Shown here: in pieces, positions 44,547-54,907 of the stretch
How positions within the stretch are numbered: position 1 is the stretch's first letter
Layout: each line of letters begins with the position of its first letter
DNA from: Topomyia yanbarensis
Lineage: Eukaryota; Arthropoda; Insecta; Diptera; Culicidae
Reading direction: 5' to 3'
Assembly (NCBI RefSeq): GCF_030247195.1
Contig: NC_080671.1
Coordinates: 183,065,725-183,129,724 of the forward strand
Length of the DNA stretch: 64,000 bases
The notes under the pieces: generated by a model
The model's database searches: none
Told to the model about the DNA's origin: nothing
The model's input: the letters and a program-made list of their open reading frames with translations, nothing else
Made by a program: the position numbers and the translations under genes

Positions 44547-45560
44547 CACAGTGGTTCCATTCCTTAAGGGAGGCGGTCATAAATCTACTCAATGCAAATT
44601 TTGATACAAAAGTGAATTTCTATAGTAAATTTGGGTCATGTATTTTTACCTTTAAAATTATGGTTTTCGTCAATAAAAATGTGTTTTCCTACCATAAAAA
44701 ATATCCCATAATAAAAAAACCTCCGTTAGCGTACCAGCTATTTTAAAATGGAGAAACGAGAAATAGTTTATGATTTCAAGTTTATTCGGAAATATTAATC
44801 ACATTGGGTTTTTAACGCACTTGAGAACGTAGTTGTAATACGAGGTGGAGTGAGACATTAGCCTCGTACATTGAATATTCCGTAACGACATGTATTTCAA
44901 AGAAAAATGTCAAATAAATTAATATAACTCAAGTTTTAATGATTCGATTGATAAGAAATTTTGGGAAAATAAATATTAAGCTATATAGTTTCGATATCAA
45001 TAGTAATTATTAACGTAATATAATTTGACAATGTGATATAAAGTTTTTTGGCTTGCATTATCCCGTTAAACATATACAACATCTTAGATTCTCTAGGCAG
45101 TCTGGGCGCAGAGATGCGCAGCTGAATCCTAGTTTAAGTGAAACTGGACAGCCTAAATACCATTTTGAAAAGAAGTTCGGGAAGGATATCGAGGGACAAA
45201 GTTAGTTAAAGTCTTATTGAAATTTTAAGGCTAATTTTTCTATTACATATACAAATAAACCCATTTTTCTAGTCTCTTCTTATACTCCAGAAACTGAATT
45301 TTATAATTCAATACACAGCTAATAGTAGTGTTGTCTGGAAAAAATATGAATATTAAAAATAACAGATCGACAAAAACATTATTCTGGCGAGCAGTCGATT
45401 ATCGATATTATTTACATAATTAGTAAATAACGAACCACCCTATGCATTCTTATATATAATAAGAAAACCAGTTTATGTAAACGATGTAATCGCAAGATAA
45501 AAACATGCGTTTGACGAAATATTTTTTTTTGGTGTTATTGGCCTATGGGGGACCACTGTG
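44547..45560. mobile_element. Transib-like nonautonomous element with RSS-like ends
   Basis: A 1014-bp insertion in the RT of the I-clade LINE. Inverted ends begin with CACAGTGGT on both sides, and the flanking 5-bp duplication CAACG is exact (44542-44546 and 45561-45565). Excising it with one CAACG restores a readable LHR-x-GV-R junction in the RT. CACAGTG ends with a 5-bp GC-containing duplication are the hallmark of Transib transposons, the superfamily related to RAG1. The right end reads CACAGTG, 23 bases, then nine A residues. The left end reads CACAGTG, 23 bases, then TCATAAATC. The interior is AT-rich with no transposase. Confidence 0.85.
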
Positions 45561-46700
45561 CAACGGTGCAGCTGCTGAAGTGCACCCTCACGCCACACAC
45601 TGTTGTAGGTCTTCGCGAGATCAAGGATGGCTATGTCACTGTGAAGTCCGTTATTTACCGCCTGACTGACAATCTCCCGGAAAGCGCCCAAATAGGTTCC
45701 CGTACCAAGACCCTTCCGACACGCGAACTGGCGGTGGTCTGGACGATTGTTTACCTCCAGAAGTTCGGTGAGGCGTTTGTTCACCATCTTTTCCATTACT
45801 TTCCCTGTGCATGAGAGTAGGTTGATGTATCTAAAACCACTCGGTGCTCTAGTTCCTTGACACTTATTGGGAATAGGAACGTTTAAAGCAATACGCCAGG
45901 AGTTAGGGAAGGGCCTACCTTCCCTTGCTGTGTTAAAACTATCTAGCAGCGCTCGTTTACCCTCATGTGGTGTAAATTATTCAATATTGGGTAGCCTATA
46001 TTATCCAGGTCAACTGATTTGCTTCGTCCGGTGTTGAGCGCGTTTGTGAATTGGATTCCTGAAAAGGGTTTGTTGTACTCCTTGCTCGGATCTGGTGAGA
46101 AGGTTGTCGGTGTTGCTTCCAGCGTACTTCTTCGCCTGAGAAAGCTAACATGGAGGTATTCGTCGGCCGACAGGCGAGCGAACTATCGGCCGATTTCGTC
46201 AGCGAGGAGGGTAGGTTCGGTTATTGCGTTACCATTGATTGTTAGAGAGTAGTCGACTTACCGTCTTTTACCGCTTAGTGTGTTGAGTCTTCTCCAGCTT
46301 TCAGCTGTCGATGAATCGGAGCTAATACCCCCAATGAATTCAGACCAGCTTGCTGCTTTTGCGTCATTGATTACTTTCCTATCAAGGTTTCGAAGACGAC
46401 GGTATTCGGTAGAAATCGAAGCGCCTTACGTCGTTCTTTGATTATCAATGCCACCTTGGAATTCCACTAATGAAACGCAGGCCCGGGTGATACTCGGTTC
46501 CGCACCATGCTTCATGAGTTCGGTTAATTGATCCGGTGTGGAACTATTCTGTCGATCAAAATGTTCCACAAAATGGTTCTCGAAAGCGTCCCAGTCTGTG
46601 TGCTCGTAAATCCATCGTACACGATAATTTAACTTATCTGATAATTCAACTTATCGACACCACTGTTCGGCAGCTCTTAATGCTTTATCGATTTTTTTGG
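45561..46700 (-). pseudogene. I-clade-like LINE, 5' part (linker and RT fingers)
   Basis: The upstream half of the LINE split by the Transib-like insertion. A clean minus-strand frame at 45561-45796 carries EKMVNKRLTELLEVNN, RQFACRKGLGTGTYLGAF and IAILDLAKTYNSVWREGALQ (RT motif A with its aspartate), ending LQQLHR at the insertion point. Further 5' (45800-46000) are SWRIALNVPIPNKCQGT and GFRYINLLSCTGKVMEKM. From 46010 to 46620 a decayed linker shows RVRWIYEHTDWDAFENHFVE, RRLRNLDRKVINDAKAASW and SESWRRLNTLSGK-like blocks. No endonuclease is seen beyond 46700, so the element is 5' truncated. It is inactivated by stops and frameshifts. Confidence 0.87.
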
Positions 46701-46924
46701 CCATTTTAAGCAAATTTAAGACTAAGAGAAACAAAAGCAATGAAATTGAAAGACGGATAGGTGTTCTAGAGTGAATCAGTTATAAACTTAGAACGGAAAA
46801 CTAGAACTAGGCAGGCTCATATGAACATGATCGAAAAGAAATGTGATGAATTCTTTGCCTTCTGCTAAGTATGAGTTGGGCGTTGTACCCAAGTCTACCG
46901 CATGGTCATTTATAGAACATAACT

Positions 46925-48085
46925 CATCATCATGTTTTACCGCCGGCGTCGGCGATTGCTCCGATGCAAAATCCAGTAATTAGTATTTCGTAATGATCAG
47001 CAAACCCGTAGGTTGGCAATCCAAGCTCATTGAGTTTCTTCAACAAACCGTCGGCAACCAAGTTCCATAACAAAGGTGACAGAACGCCACCCTGAGGACA
47101 ACCGCAAATACTCAACTTCCGTATCTTAGCCTGTCGCAGTGAAGAGTAAAGAATGCGGTTACTAAGCATTGCGTTTATCCAACCCAAGAAACATGCAGAT
47201 ATCCCATGACCGCGCGTCGCTTCCAGAATAGAACAGGAAGGACGCATTGTCAAAAGCATCTTCTATATCTAGGAATACACCCAGTGGAGCAGAGTGATCG
47301 TAGATTTCCCACACTGATATAAAAGTTGCATTTGGTGCAGTGGATATTCAACTAAACTAACGTTCCTAATGATGGATTATCCGTTCCAAACCTTTTAGAA
47401 GAAAAGAACATAAGCTGATAGGCCTAAAACTCTTGGCTTCTTCATAGCTTGAGCGCCCCCCTTTGGAAATAAATCTAACAGTTATTTCTCGCCATGCTTT
47501 CGGGATACAACCGTAGCAAAAGTGGAAAGCATAATCTTTTTCAAGAAATGTTTGAGAATATCAAATCCCTTTGCATCCAGCATCCATTTTTTCCAGGCGA
47601 TTGGTATGGAGCAAAGCTGTCGACTGTCCATTTAACCGATTCAGTGGTAATCAATGTGCGTGCTAACGCCCACGAGTCCGAAACACCGGAATGAGAGATG
47701 TGAATATTGTCCAGCTCCGATTCGATACAACCTGGAAGTGTGTGTCGAAGAGACAATTGAGAACATCTTTTTCGTCCGTCAAAACGCCTCTAGTTTTTAA
47801 GAAGTTCGTTCAGACTAGAGAAATTAGTACATAGATTTAGCCAACCGGCTCGCTCGCTGAAAACTCTGGAGTCATCAAACTGACGCCGGTTCAAACTCTC
47901 CTTATCCAAGTGTGAAGTAGGATATGTCCTTCTTCACACTTTAAAGCTCAGCCTTCCTCCAGGGGGATCCCCTAGACGATTTATCAGAACGAAGTGGACA
48001 AGCTTCTTCGTGGGATGCTACTATGAACGAGTTTGTCGCATCTACGACGTCATCCAAGTCGTCTAGTTGACTAATTGTCGGAGAA
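46925..48085 (-). pseudogene. LOA/Jockey-like LINE, RT part
   Basis: Minus-strand RT remnant. From 48060: DDLDDVVDATNSFIVASHEE and RSSRGSPWRKAEL (linker after the endonuclease), then at about 47465-47390 AKSFRPISLCSFLLKGLERI (RT block 1-2), and at about 47285 GVFLDIEDAFDNASF (motif A). A clean frame at 46930-47260 carries GHGISACFLGWINAML, CGCPQGGVLSPLLWNLVADG (motif B) and LPTYGFADHYEILI (motif C with the second Asp changed to His). The CPQGGVLSPLLWNLV style fits LOA-like or Jockey-group elements. The endonuclease part is at 50290-50730, beyond a 2.2-kb hAT-like insertion. Confidence 0.83.
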
Positions 48086-48916
48086 TAGGGTAATTTCGGG
48101 AGAGATGCCGCACTCTCTATATGGGGTCACTTTTATACGGTAATATGATATTGTGAGATTTTCTTTCGGAGAATTACAATACTAGAGATGTAAAAAAAAT
48201 CCTTATTATTAATTTACGAAAGTTTTATTAATGATTATGTGCTTCCAGTTGCATCATGAAGTGACGAAAATTGTTCAGCGCTACATTAAAATTTCTTTTT
48301 TTTTTTTCAAATTGTTCGATTTTTTTTGGTAATTCATGTATTGGTTGAATAGCTGGGACCTTTCAGAAGGCATTCTGATCATGAACACGGTCATCTATAA
48401 TTTTAGAGGACAATGTCGTCGTGCTGCATCTCTCCCCTACAATTGGGAGAGATGCCGCATGGAAATTGCGGGTGGGATGCCGCACTCGATGGAGGAGGAT
48501 GCGTAGTTAAAATGTATTTTTTTCACCTCGGAATGTCATTAAATGATCATTTGCGTCAGGTATAGGTTCTTAATAAGGTATATCCACAAACTAACGGACT
48601 TAATACAGTGACATATAGAATTATGAGTCTATTTATCTATATATTTAAACGGGCGATATGTATCAAAGTATTGGTTACTTCGGTTTATTCTTTAAAGTTT
48701 CAGGCACTAATTTTCGTGAACCGTTGATTTGCAGTGATGTCAATTTTGGGATAAAAACGAAAATTTCAACGAATTGATGCTTTTTCAAAATGAATCTTTC
48801 AAGAACAAACCTAAGTTATATAAATTCAGTGTTGGGAGAAACAGCCAAACGCTGCTTTCAAGGAACCGCTACTATCACATAGATATATATTGTTCGTACA
48901 AACATATAGATAAATA

Positions 48917-49799
48917 CACACCAAAAAATAATGAAATTTAAGGCTCAAGTTACCTCAAGGCTTGGTAGTGTGCGTAAGAAAAATTGTGCTCAGTTTGTCA
49001 CCAGATTATCCATTTAAACCTTTTCAAAACTCTAAAAGAAGAATATCAGTCGATTTATTAGATCATCACGATTCAATTCATGCAAAATACTTGCTGGAAA
49101 AACCATCGGCTTAGGTGAATGGTGCTTTTGAAAAAGTGGCTGTGTTTTTTCATTGCCCTGTTGTGTTGCGCACCCGAGCACGGTGTGGTAGTGTGACAAA
49201 AATCACAGTCACTTTTTCAAAAGCACCATTTAACGAAACCGATAGTTTTTGCAGCAGCTATTTTGTATGATTTGAATCGTTGTGATCTAATAAATCGGCC
49301 GATATTCTTCTTTTGGAGTTTTGAAAAAGTTTAAATGGATAATCCGGTGGCAAAGCTGAACACAATTTTTCCTACTCATACTACCCAGCGTTCAAAACTA
49401 ACACATGCTCAAAAAAGGTAACTTGAACCTTAAACGACATGTAAATCAATACGAATGTAAACATACAAAGCTTGAATCGCAAATTTGATTGAAAATTAAG
49501 TTGAATTCGATGCACTCAATGGGAGCATCAAAAAGCATGTGATTTTACACTTTTGTTCGTGTGATATTACATGTCATTTATTTTACAGCAATATTGGATT
49601 AAAAATGCATTAAAGTGCATTGGTATCTCGTTTAATGAAGCTGTAATTTTCAATCAACGTGTAAAATTATAGCAAAACTCGTTGAATAAAGCACGACAAG
49701 TTTTGTGTATTTGTGGTGGAGCTTAATTTTACATTTATATTCATGCTCCAAATATGTGCATGAAAATAAATTAATAATTACAAAATATTTTTTTCTGTG
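48917..49799. mobile_element. TA-target element carrying a foldback
   Basis: Flanked by TA at 48915-48916 and 49800-49801. Ends are CACACCAAAAAATAATG and, as reverse complement, CACAGAAAAAAATATTTTG. Inside, 48937-49434 forms a long inverted repeat. It is one of the CAC-ended TA-target group. Confidence 0.6.
48937..49434. repeat. Foldback: arms of about 210-235 bp, short central loop
   Basis: From TTTAAGGCTCAAGTTACC at 48937 to about 49160, the sequence is the reverse complement of about 49190-49434 at roughly 85 percent. It includes the blocks AACTCTAAAAGAAGAATATC, GATTTATTAGATCATCACGA and TGGTGCTTTTGAAAAAGTG. One small insertion (about 20 bases near 49390-49410) sits in the right arm. A transcript would form a stem of about 200 bp. 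Confidence 0.88.
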
Positions 49800-50289
49800 T
49801 AGTACCCTTGTTTAAGTTACTCAAAATTAACCTTTTCGCAAGGTTACGAAAGCAAAAACATTTTTAAAATGTTGAATAAAAAAAAATGTTTCTAGAAATG
49901 GTAGTACTCCCTTAGGAAAAGTAAAGGTGCTAGCCGATTTATAGGTGGAATCAAACTTCATGAAACTCAGCTGAAGACACTTAATCACAAAACATCAACG
50001 AGAGCTAAAAATACTTTTTTTCGCCATTTTTCAGTTTGTGACCACAGTGCGGCGTCTCACCCGCACATGCGGCATCTCTCCCGCAATGACCTTTTTTGTG
50101 AAATGTTCGTGGAAATTTGATGAATTTTTTTTTCATGACAAAAACCATTTCACAGTATTTTAGAAACTTGTCGCAATTAATAAAAATGATGTCATCAATT
50201 ATTGAATGGTTTATTTTGATGCAGGATCGATTTTTAGAAATGTGCGGCATCTCTCCACAAATTACCCTGTCCATGAAATTTAATTACCA

Positions 50290-50730
50290 AGTTTTCCATA
50301 AAGATAGATGTAGATTTAAGCAAAGCGTGTCTAAAACCTCCACTTTCCCAACCCTCACAAAAGTTGATCGGTTTCTTACACTCGGCATATGGAGATTTGT
50401 ACTACTTAAGTATTCTATCCGTTCAGAGCCTCTCAGATTGATGTCTGCGCTGCTCCAAATGATGTAATGAGCATTAGTATCACTGCCGATAATGAACGGA
50501 AGCCTATTTCTGCTACAACATGATACAACGCTTTTGAAAGCATCAGAAGGTGATGACTCTTTATGCGGTAAATACCTCCTGTCTATGTTACCAATGGTCA
50601 GAGTACTTGTGACTACGCAGTTATCGCGAGTTGTGAGCTATATGAGCTATATGAAGCATCTCACGTGCACCAGTCATACCTGCCTTGTTGTAAGTAATAA
50701 AAGCACTGTAAAGTAATTTTTCAATATAGA
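50290..50730 (-). pseudogene. LOA/Jockey-like LINE, endonuclease part
   Basis: On the minus strand, from about 50510 to 50290, the translation RNRLPFIIGSDTNAHYIIWS, followed by RGSERIEYLSSTNLHMPSV and RSTFVRVGKVEVLDTLC, is the middle of an APE-type endonuclease. The SDTNAH block holds its catalytic Asp and Asn. The C-terminal SDH block is not seen before the hAT-like insertion at 50269, so some sequence was lost around the insertion. It is in the same orientation as the RT fragment at 46925-48085 and most likely belongs to it. It is broken by frame changes upstream. Confidence 0.75.
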
Positions 50731-50989
50731 AGTTTACTTTACGGTAGTACGGTCGTAGAACCAATGCTATGGAAGTTTTTCCGTCCTGCATAAGTCGAAG
50801 TAAATTCATAGTTGTTGTACGTTTGTGCTAGAGATTGATTTGTGCTAATCTAACCATGTTTTACCGGAAAGCTGCATATTTCATTTCCAACATATATCAC
50901 ACAACAACTAGAGTACACCAAGCAAGTTGGGACGCAAACGCATATAGCGAATCAGGTTAAATGGGACACGGCCATAATTTGTTTCTCAC

Positions 50990-51240
50990 GATTTGCGAAG
51001 AAAATAATGGTCCTTTGTGGCAGGAGTTCGCATAAAACAGTAAGGGCAATACTCAAAATGATTCGAGGGTATCTGATATGACATAAGAGCAGGAGCCAAG
51101 TTGATCAATTCTTGACCGAATACCGCAGACCTCTGGGCAATTTTGTCTATACACGTCGAAATTACTTCGATCGTTGACGAAAAATCCGTATGTGGAGCGA
51201 GCGGTCCGATACTTAAGGCAGCATGCTGGGGAGTTCCCAG
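50990..51240 (-). other. Open minus-strand stretch of unknown origin
   Basis: About 80 codons without a stop on the minus strand. They include TIEVISTCIDKIAQRSAVFG, LINLAPALMSYQIPS and a cysteine/histidine cluster CPYCFMRTPATKDHYF. No start codon is well placed. It lies upstream of the LINE endonuclease in the same orientation, so it may be from that element or from another repeat. I do not recognise it. Confidence 0.3.
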
Positions 51241-53009
51241 GCTCCGTTCACCATTAATAATATTCTAAACCCCCTCAATAATTTATTCAAAACACAGGTT
51301 GCATAACACTATGGAATTGGGTTTACCACTGGAACAGGTGATCCATAGTGTATTTCTTAATCGGTTGAAACGACCACTAACGACGCTATATGCAGCCAAG
51401 CAGCCGTCCTGAAAGATAATTTAACTCTTACCAAATTCCTCCAAACTTGACAACAAAAATATTCCTCGTACCTTCTTAGTAGATGTCAAATTTTTGAAGA
51501 CGACTTAGCTTAAAATAATCAGTATTGTGATCTAGGTCTGGTTCAATTCGTGCAAGTACTATATGCTATTTGTGACCAGAAGCCAAAAAAAAGTCTGATT
51601 ATTGACACAAATTTTTATTCATTGCTGACATTCAGTAGCCCGCATCAATCTATGGAGCTTCAAGAGAAAGAAGATCTTCAACCTGAATGTGCTCCCAACA
51701 GGCGTTTAAACAAAACCTATAAAATCGGAAACAGTTACCTTACGATCCACTTCTGCATCAATTGAACTCATAATTACTAATTGCCCTGGCATAGTTTACC
51801 CGCTATACTGATGATGTCTTATTCGCCAAAAAAAAAAACACACGCAAAACACAAGGGATAGCAACCTTGAAAACCACAACCCAATCAGCGTGATTGTTTT
51901 TTGCTGTTCTGCTCATTATAGTGAAACATTCTGCACAATCCGGTACAGCGTTGTTACACTTTTTCCGAATGGCAAACAACTCGATTGGAATAATGTATCC
52001 GTTTATTAACTTTTTGCTTCCACATCAGTCCCGTTCCTCCCATTATGAATAAACGTTGTTGTAGCTGCTGTCGATAGGCCGCCCCTGATACCACTGATAG
52101 CTATGGCAGCGGCCTGATTCTGAGTTATAGCTACAATTAAGGTTACCCCTCCCCACTCTGCGTTAATAGTCCTTCACTTGACCTCAACCTTGTGATGGGA
52201 AACATTGTTGGATCGAAATGTGATCGATATCATCACCGATCGAGTGTAAATATGCGAACGTAAAAACTGCCCCATAAACTTTATAATTTACCATGGCAAC
52301 TACAATAGCCCGTCATCAGCTCAGGATGGCCTTCACCGAAGAGTCCCCTCTTGATATAAGAGGTAAAGAAAGTCGGCGGAAAGCCGACCCAAATAAAGTC
52401 TAATTAAGTCAATCTACGCGAGATAATTTCTACCACTCCAAAGTTGGCTGAGGCAAACAATAGTACTGCCACTTTACCTTACCTCACTTCTTCCTACGTT
52501 TTCCCCGCCCGTAACCAATCGTACTAACCAGGTCTAGACGGGGTACTCCCCTACTAACCAGATTACACCGAAAGTGGCGCAGAGCTGAACCTTTAACGCA
52601 ATGGCACGGGTGCGGCGGGTGGGATCGATGGATGGATGGGTTTTCTTCGCCCGTCTTTAAGCGACCGTTGTTCGGTGGCTGATGGCACGGTGCGGGTGCT
52701 GACAATGAATTCCCGTTATAGGAATTAAAATACACAGCAGCTCCAATGGAGTAGAGACGAATTCGCGTTTACGCTAAGCTTGTCCCTGGGACCTCTGAGC
52801 CCTCTTTGCATTCTATCCATTTCAGCCTATATGATAGAGCAGCGTATGTTATATTCTTGATAGATATTTTGATAATTGAAGCGCAACCGTCAAAATTAAA
52901 ATAGGGGCATCATTCTGCATGCACTCACATACAGAAATTTTAATTATTTAGAAAAGATGTTATGATTTATATTCTATTTCACTCACAAGCGTTTATAAAT
53001 TTATAACGG
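51241..53009. other. Lower-repeat island, no supported gene
   Basis: Mostly unique-looking sequence. Small stem-loops are visible (CCTCTTGATATAAGAGG at 52347-52363 and GTCGGCGGAAAGCCGAC at 52373-52389). GC-rich parts at 52520-52740 have short frames without domains. No gene is supported. Confidence 0.35.
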
Positions 53010-54180
53010 GTGTTCAATAAAAAATGAGAATTTATTCAGTCATGTAGTTAAAAACTTTTTTAACGAATTCAGTATTTTTCATTAAAAACATAATATTTAT
53101 TTTTCAAAAAAAAACGTAAAAATATTTGAAAAGGGGCCCTGGTCAGCCGTACGACGCAACTTAGTCGCGATGATCTCACAAGAGTGCTGAACGGCACTGA
53201 CGCCCATCTTTCGGATACAATTCCGGACCCTGGTGATCAACTGCTTCGTATTCTTGGCCCGCTAATTATTTTTGTACACTAGGGCACTGAGGGAGCCGAA
53301 AAAATCCACAATGGGACGGCACTGGGGTAAGTTGGTCGGGTTCCTTTCTTTCGGCACGTACGGTATCTTTTTCCGCTTAAGATACTCCAGCGTCTTCTTG
53401 GCGTAATGGGAAGGCATCTTGTCGGTCCAGAACAGAAGACGTACTTCCCATCTGCATGATGCTCCTTTAAAAAAAGCAGAAGAATTTTCTCAACATACTC
53501 TCCTGGTACACTTGTGGATTGATGGCCAGACCGCTCGGCTTGAACCACGGCTTTGAAATTCCTCTGTCCGATAAGGCGATGTACATCATAACTTTTTTTT
53601 CAAATTTATGTTTAAACTTATATTTTACTTCGGGGAGTCTGGCCAACTTGTCGTTGGAGTAGTAGCTGTCATTCCTTGGAATGTGGGTCTTCGAGAGCGG
53701 AAAGTAACTTTCGTCGTCCAGCACGAATGACAACTCGCGGTAGTTCTTCGTCATCCACCGGCACTGTGATTTCTATCACTGCTATCTGCTCGTCCGTGTA
53801 CTCGGGGGACCGAGTCTTCAGATGATGTCCTTCATCCTGACGGTTCGGTGAATCAAGGTATGGGAACAGTGATATTTTCGATTGGCATCACGAAAACTCG
53901 TTCCGTCCTTGTCGTCGAATTGCTTTTTCAACGCTTCTTTCTTCTTCGTCAATTATCTTCGCCGGTCGCTAAAGGCCTTCCGCTCCACGCTCAGGGATAC
54001 CAGGATCCGTTAAACTGTACTAACGGGCACGTTATCGTCTTAAAAGTGGTCTACCGTAAACTTTTTTCCATAATGACCATGCGTTTCGTAAAACCGTACA
54101 ACACGCTCGCGGAGTGCTTGCTGTTTTGACACCATCTTCGATTGAACTGACAGCACCCGAGCGAAAAGAAACATGCCACC
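53010..54180 (-). pseudogene. mariner-family (IS630/Tc1) transposase pseudogene
   Basis: A nearly full-length minus-strand transposase, broken by stops and frameshifts. It starts at 54135 with MVSKQQALRERVVRFYETHG (first helix-turn-helix), followed by VSTV and VERKAFSDRRR. A clean block at 53467-53754 carries FVLDDESYFPLSKTH (first catalytic Asp) and KVMMYIALSDRGISKPWF. A frameshift near 53470 leads to FLKEHHADGKYVF, WTDKMPSHYAKKTLEYLKRK (second Asp) and NPTNLPQCRPIVDFFGSLSA (third Asp). I count 38 residues between the second and third aspartates, so it belongs near the DD37D-DD39D groups rather than classic mariner DD34D. The C-terminus reaches about 53130. A left end near 53007 (AACGGGTGTTCAATAAAAAA) may be a terminus, but I cannot pair it on the right. 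Confidence 0.88.
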
Positions 54181-54384
54181 CATTTCTAGGGAGTCCAGAG
54201 AGCAATTATCTTGAATAGAAAAAAAATTACGCTCTAAGTGTATTATATGGAATATGACTTACCTCCAAATATATGGTAATATATTCTAATATGAAGGTAA
54301 TGAGCTCCGGACTTCGATACAAATTACTATTTCTAATAAATTACCACGACCACTTTTGTCGGCCTTCATGAAGTGCATGTATAA

Positions 54385-54903
54385 CCCATTCATGCCCATG
54401 TTGTTTGTGGACAACAACGTTTTTACACAGCTATAACTTTTGATTGAGGCAAGATTTGCTCACAAAAACAAGTAAGGCTAATGAATGTGACTATTGCCTT
54501 TCATTTGAGTAATAACAGTTATAAGGATCAGTTCTAGAAGCGAAGTTATTGCAATTAGTCTGACTCGATTCCGATGGAGCAGTGCTGCCAGGGACAGTTT
54601 ACGTTGACAACGGAAAATGATTTTTTCATATATCTTCGTTATGGTGCAATATTATTGAAAACGGATAAAACTTATTTATTTAGACTGTATTTGGCTACGT
54701 TTTCCATGTAATTGAGCTATTGTAAATATACATGAAAAATTGTATTGACCATTGGAAGGTAAAAATTGAGCAGCTTCTAGCACTGCAAGGGAAGCATCTA
54801 TCTTTTTGACAATAGATTTTTCGTGTTTCTTGATCTCACCGTTTTCAAGGAAAAATAGTTTTGAAGCCCTACATGCACTAGAAACATGTTGGACATGAAA
54901 GGG
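54385..54903. mobile_element. piggyBac-like MITE (TTAA-type target)
   Basis: A 519-bp element with inverted ends CCCATTCATGCCCATGTTG and, as reverse complement, CCCTTTCATGTCCAACATG. The right flank is TTAA (54904-54907) and the left flank ATAA (54381-54384, one change). A short stem (GTTGT..ACAAC) sits just inside the left end. No transposase. The length equals that of the TTAA element at 25211-25729 although the ends differ. Confidence 0.78.
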
Positions 54904-54907
54904 TTAA

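Larger units (their letters stand above)
48086..50269. mobile_element. hAT-like element with GGGAGAGATGCCGCA subterminal repeats
   Basis: Ends TAGGGTAATTTCGGGAGAG and, as reverse complement, CAGGGTAATTTGTGGAGAG match and continue with ATGCCGCAC on both sides. Further copies of GGGAGAGATGCCGCA lie at about 48445 and, inverted, at about 50070-50090, the pattern of hAT subterminal transposase sites. Flanking octamers TCGGAGAA and TCCATGAA agree at 5 of 8. It interrupts the LOA/Jockey-like LINE. Nested inside is a TA-target element at 48917-49799. No transposase remains. Confidence 0.65.

Noticed and set aside
52347..52389. Two small stem-loops as an RNA gene or riboswitch
   Set aside because: Short stems of 6-7 bp occur by chance; no conserved RNA family recognised.
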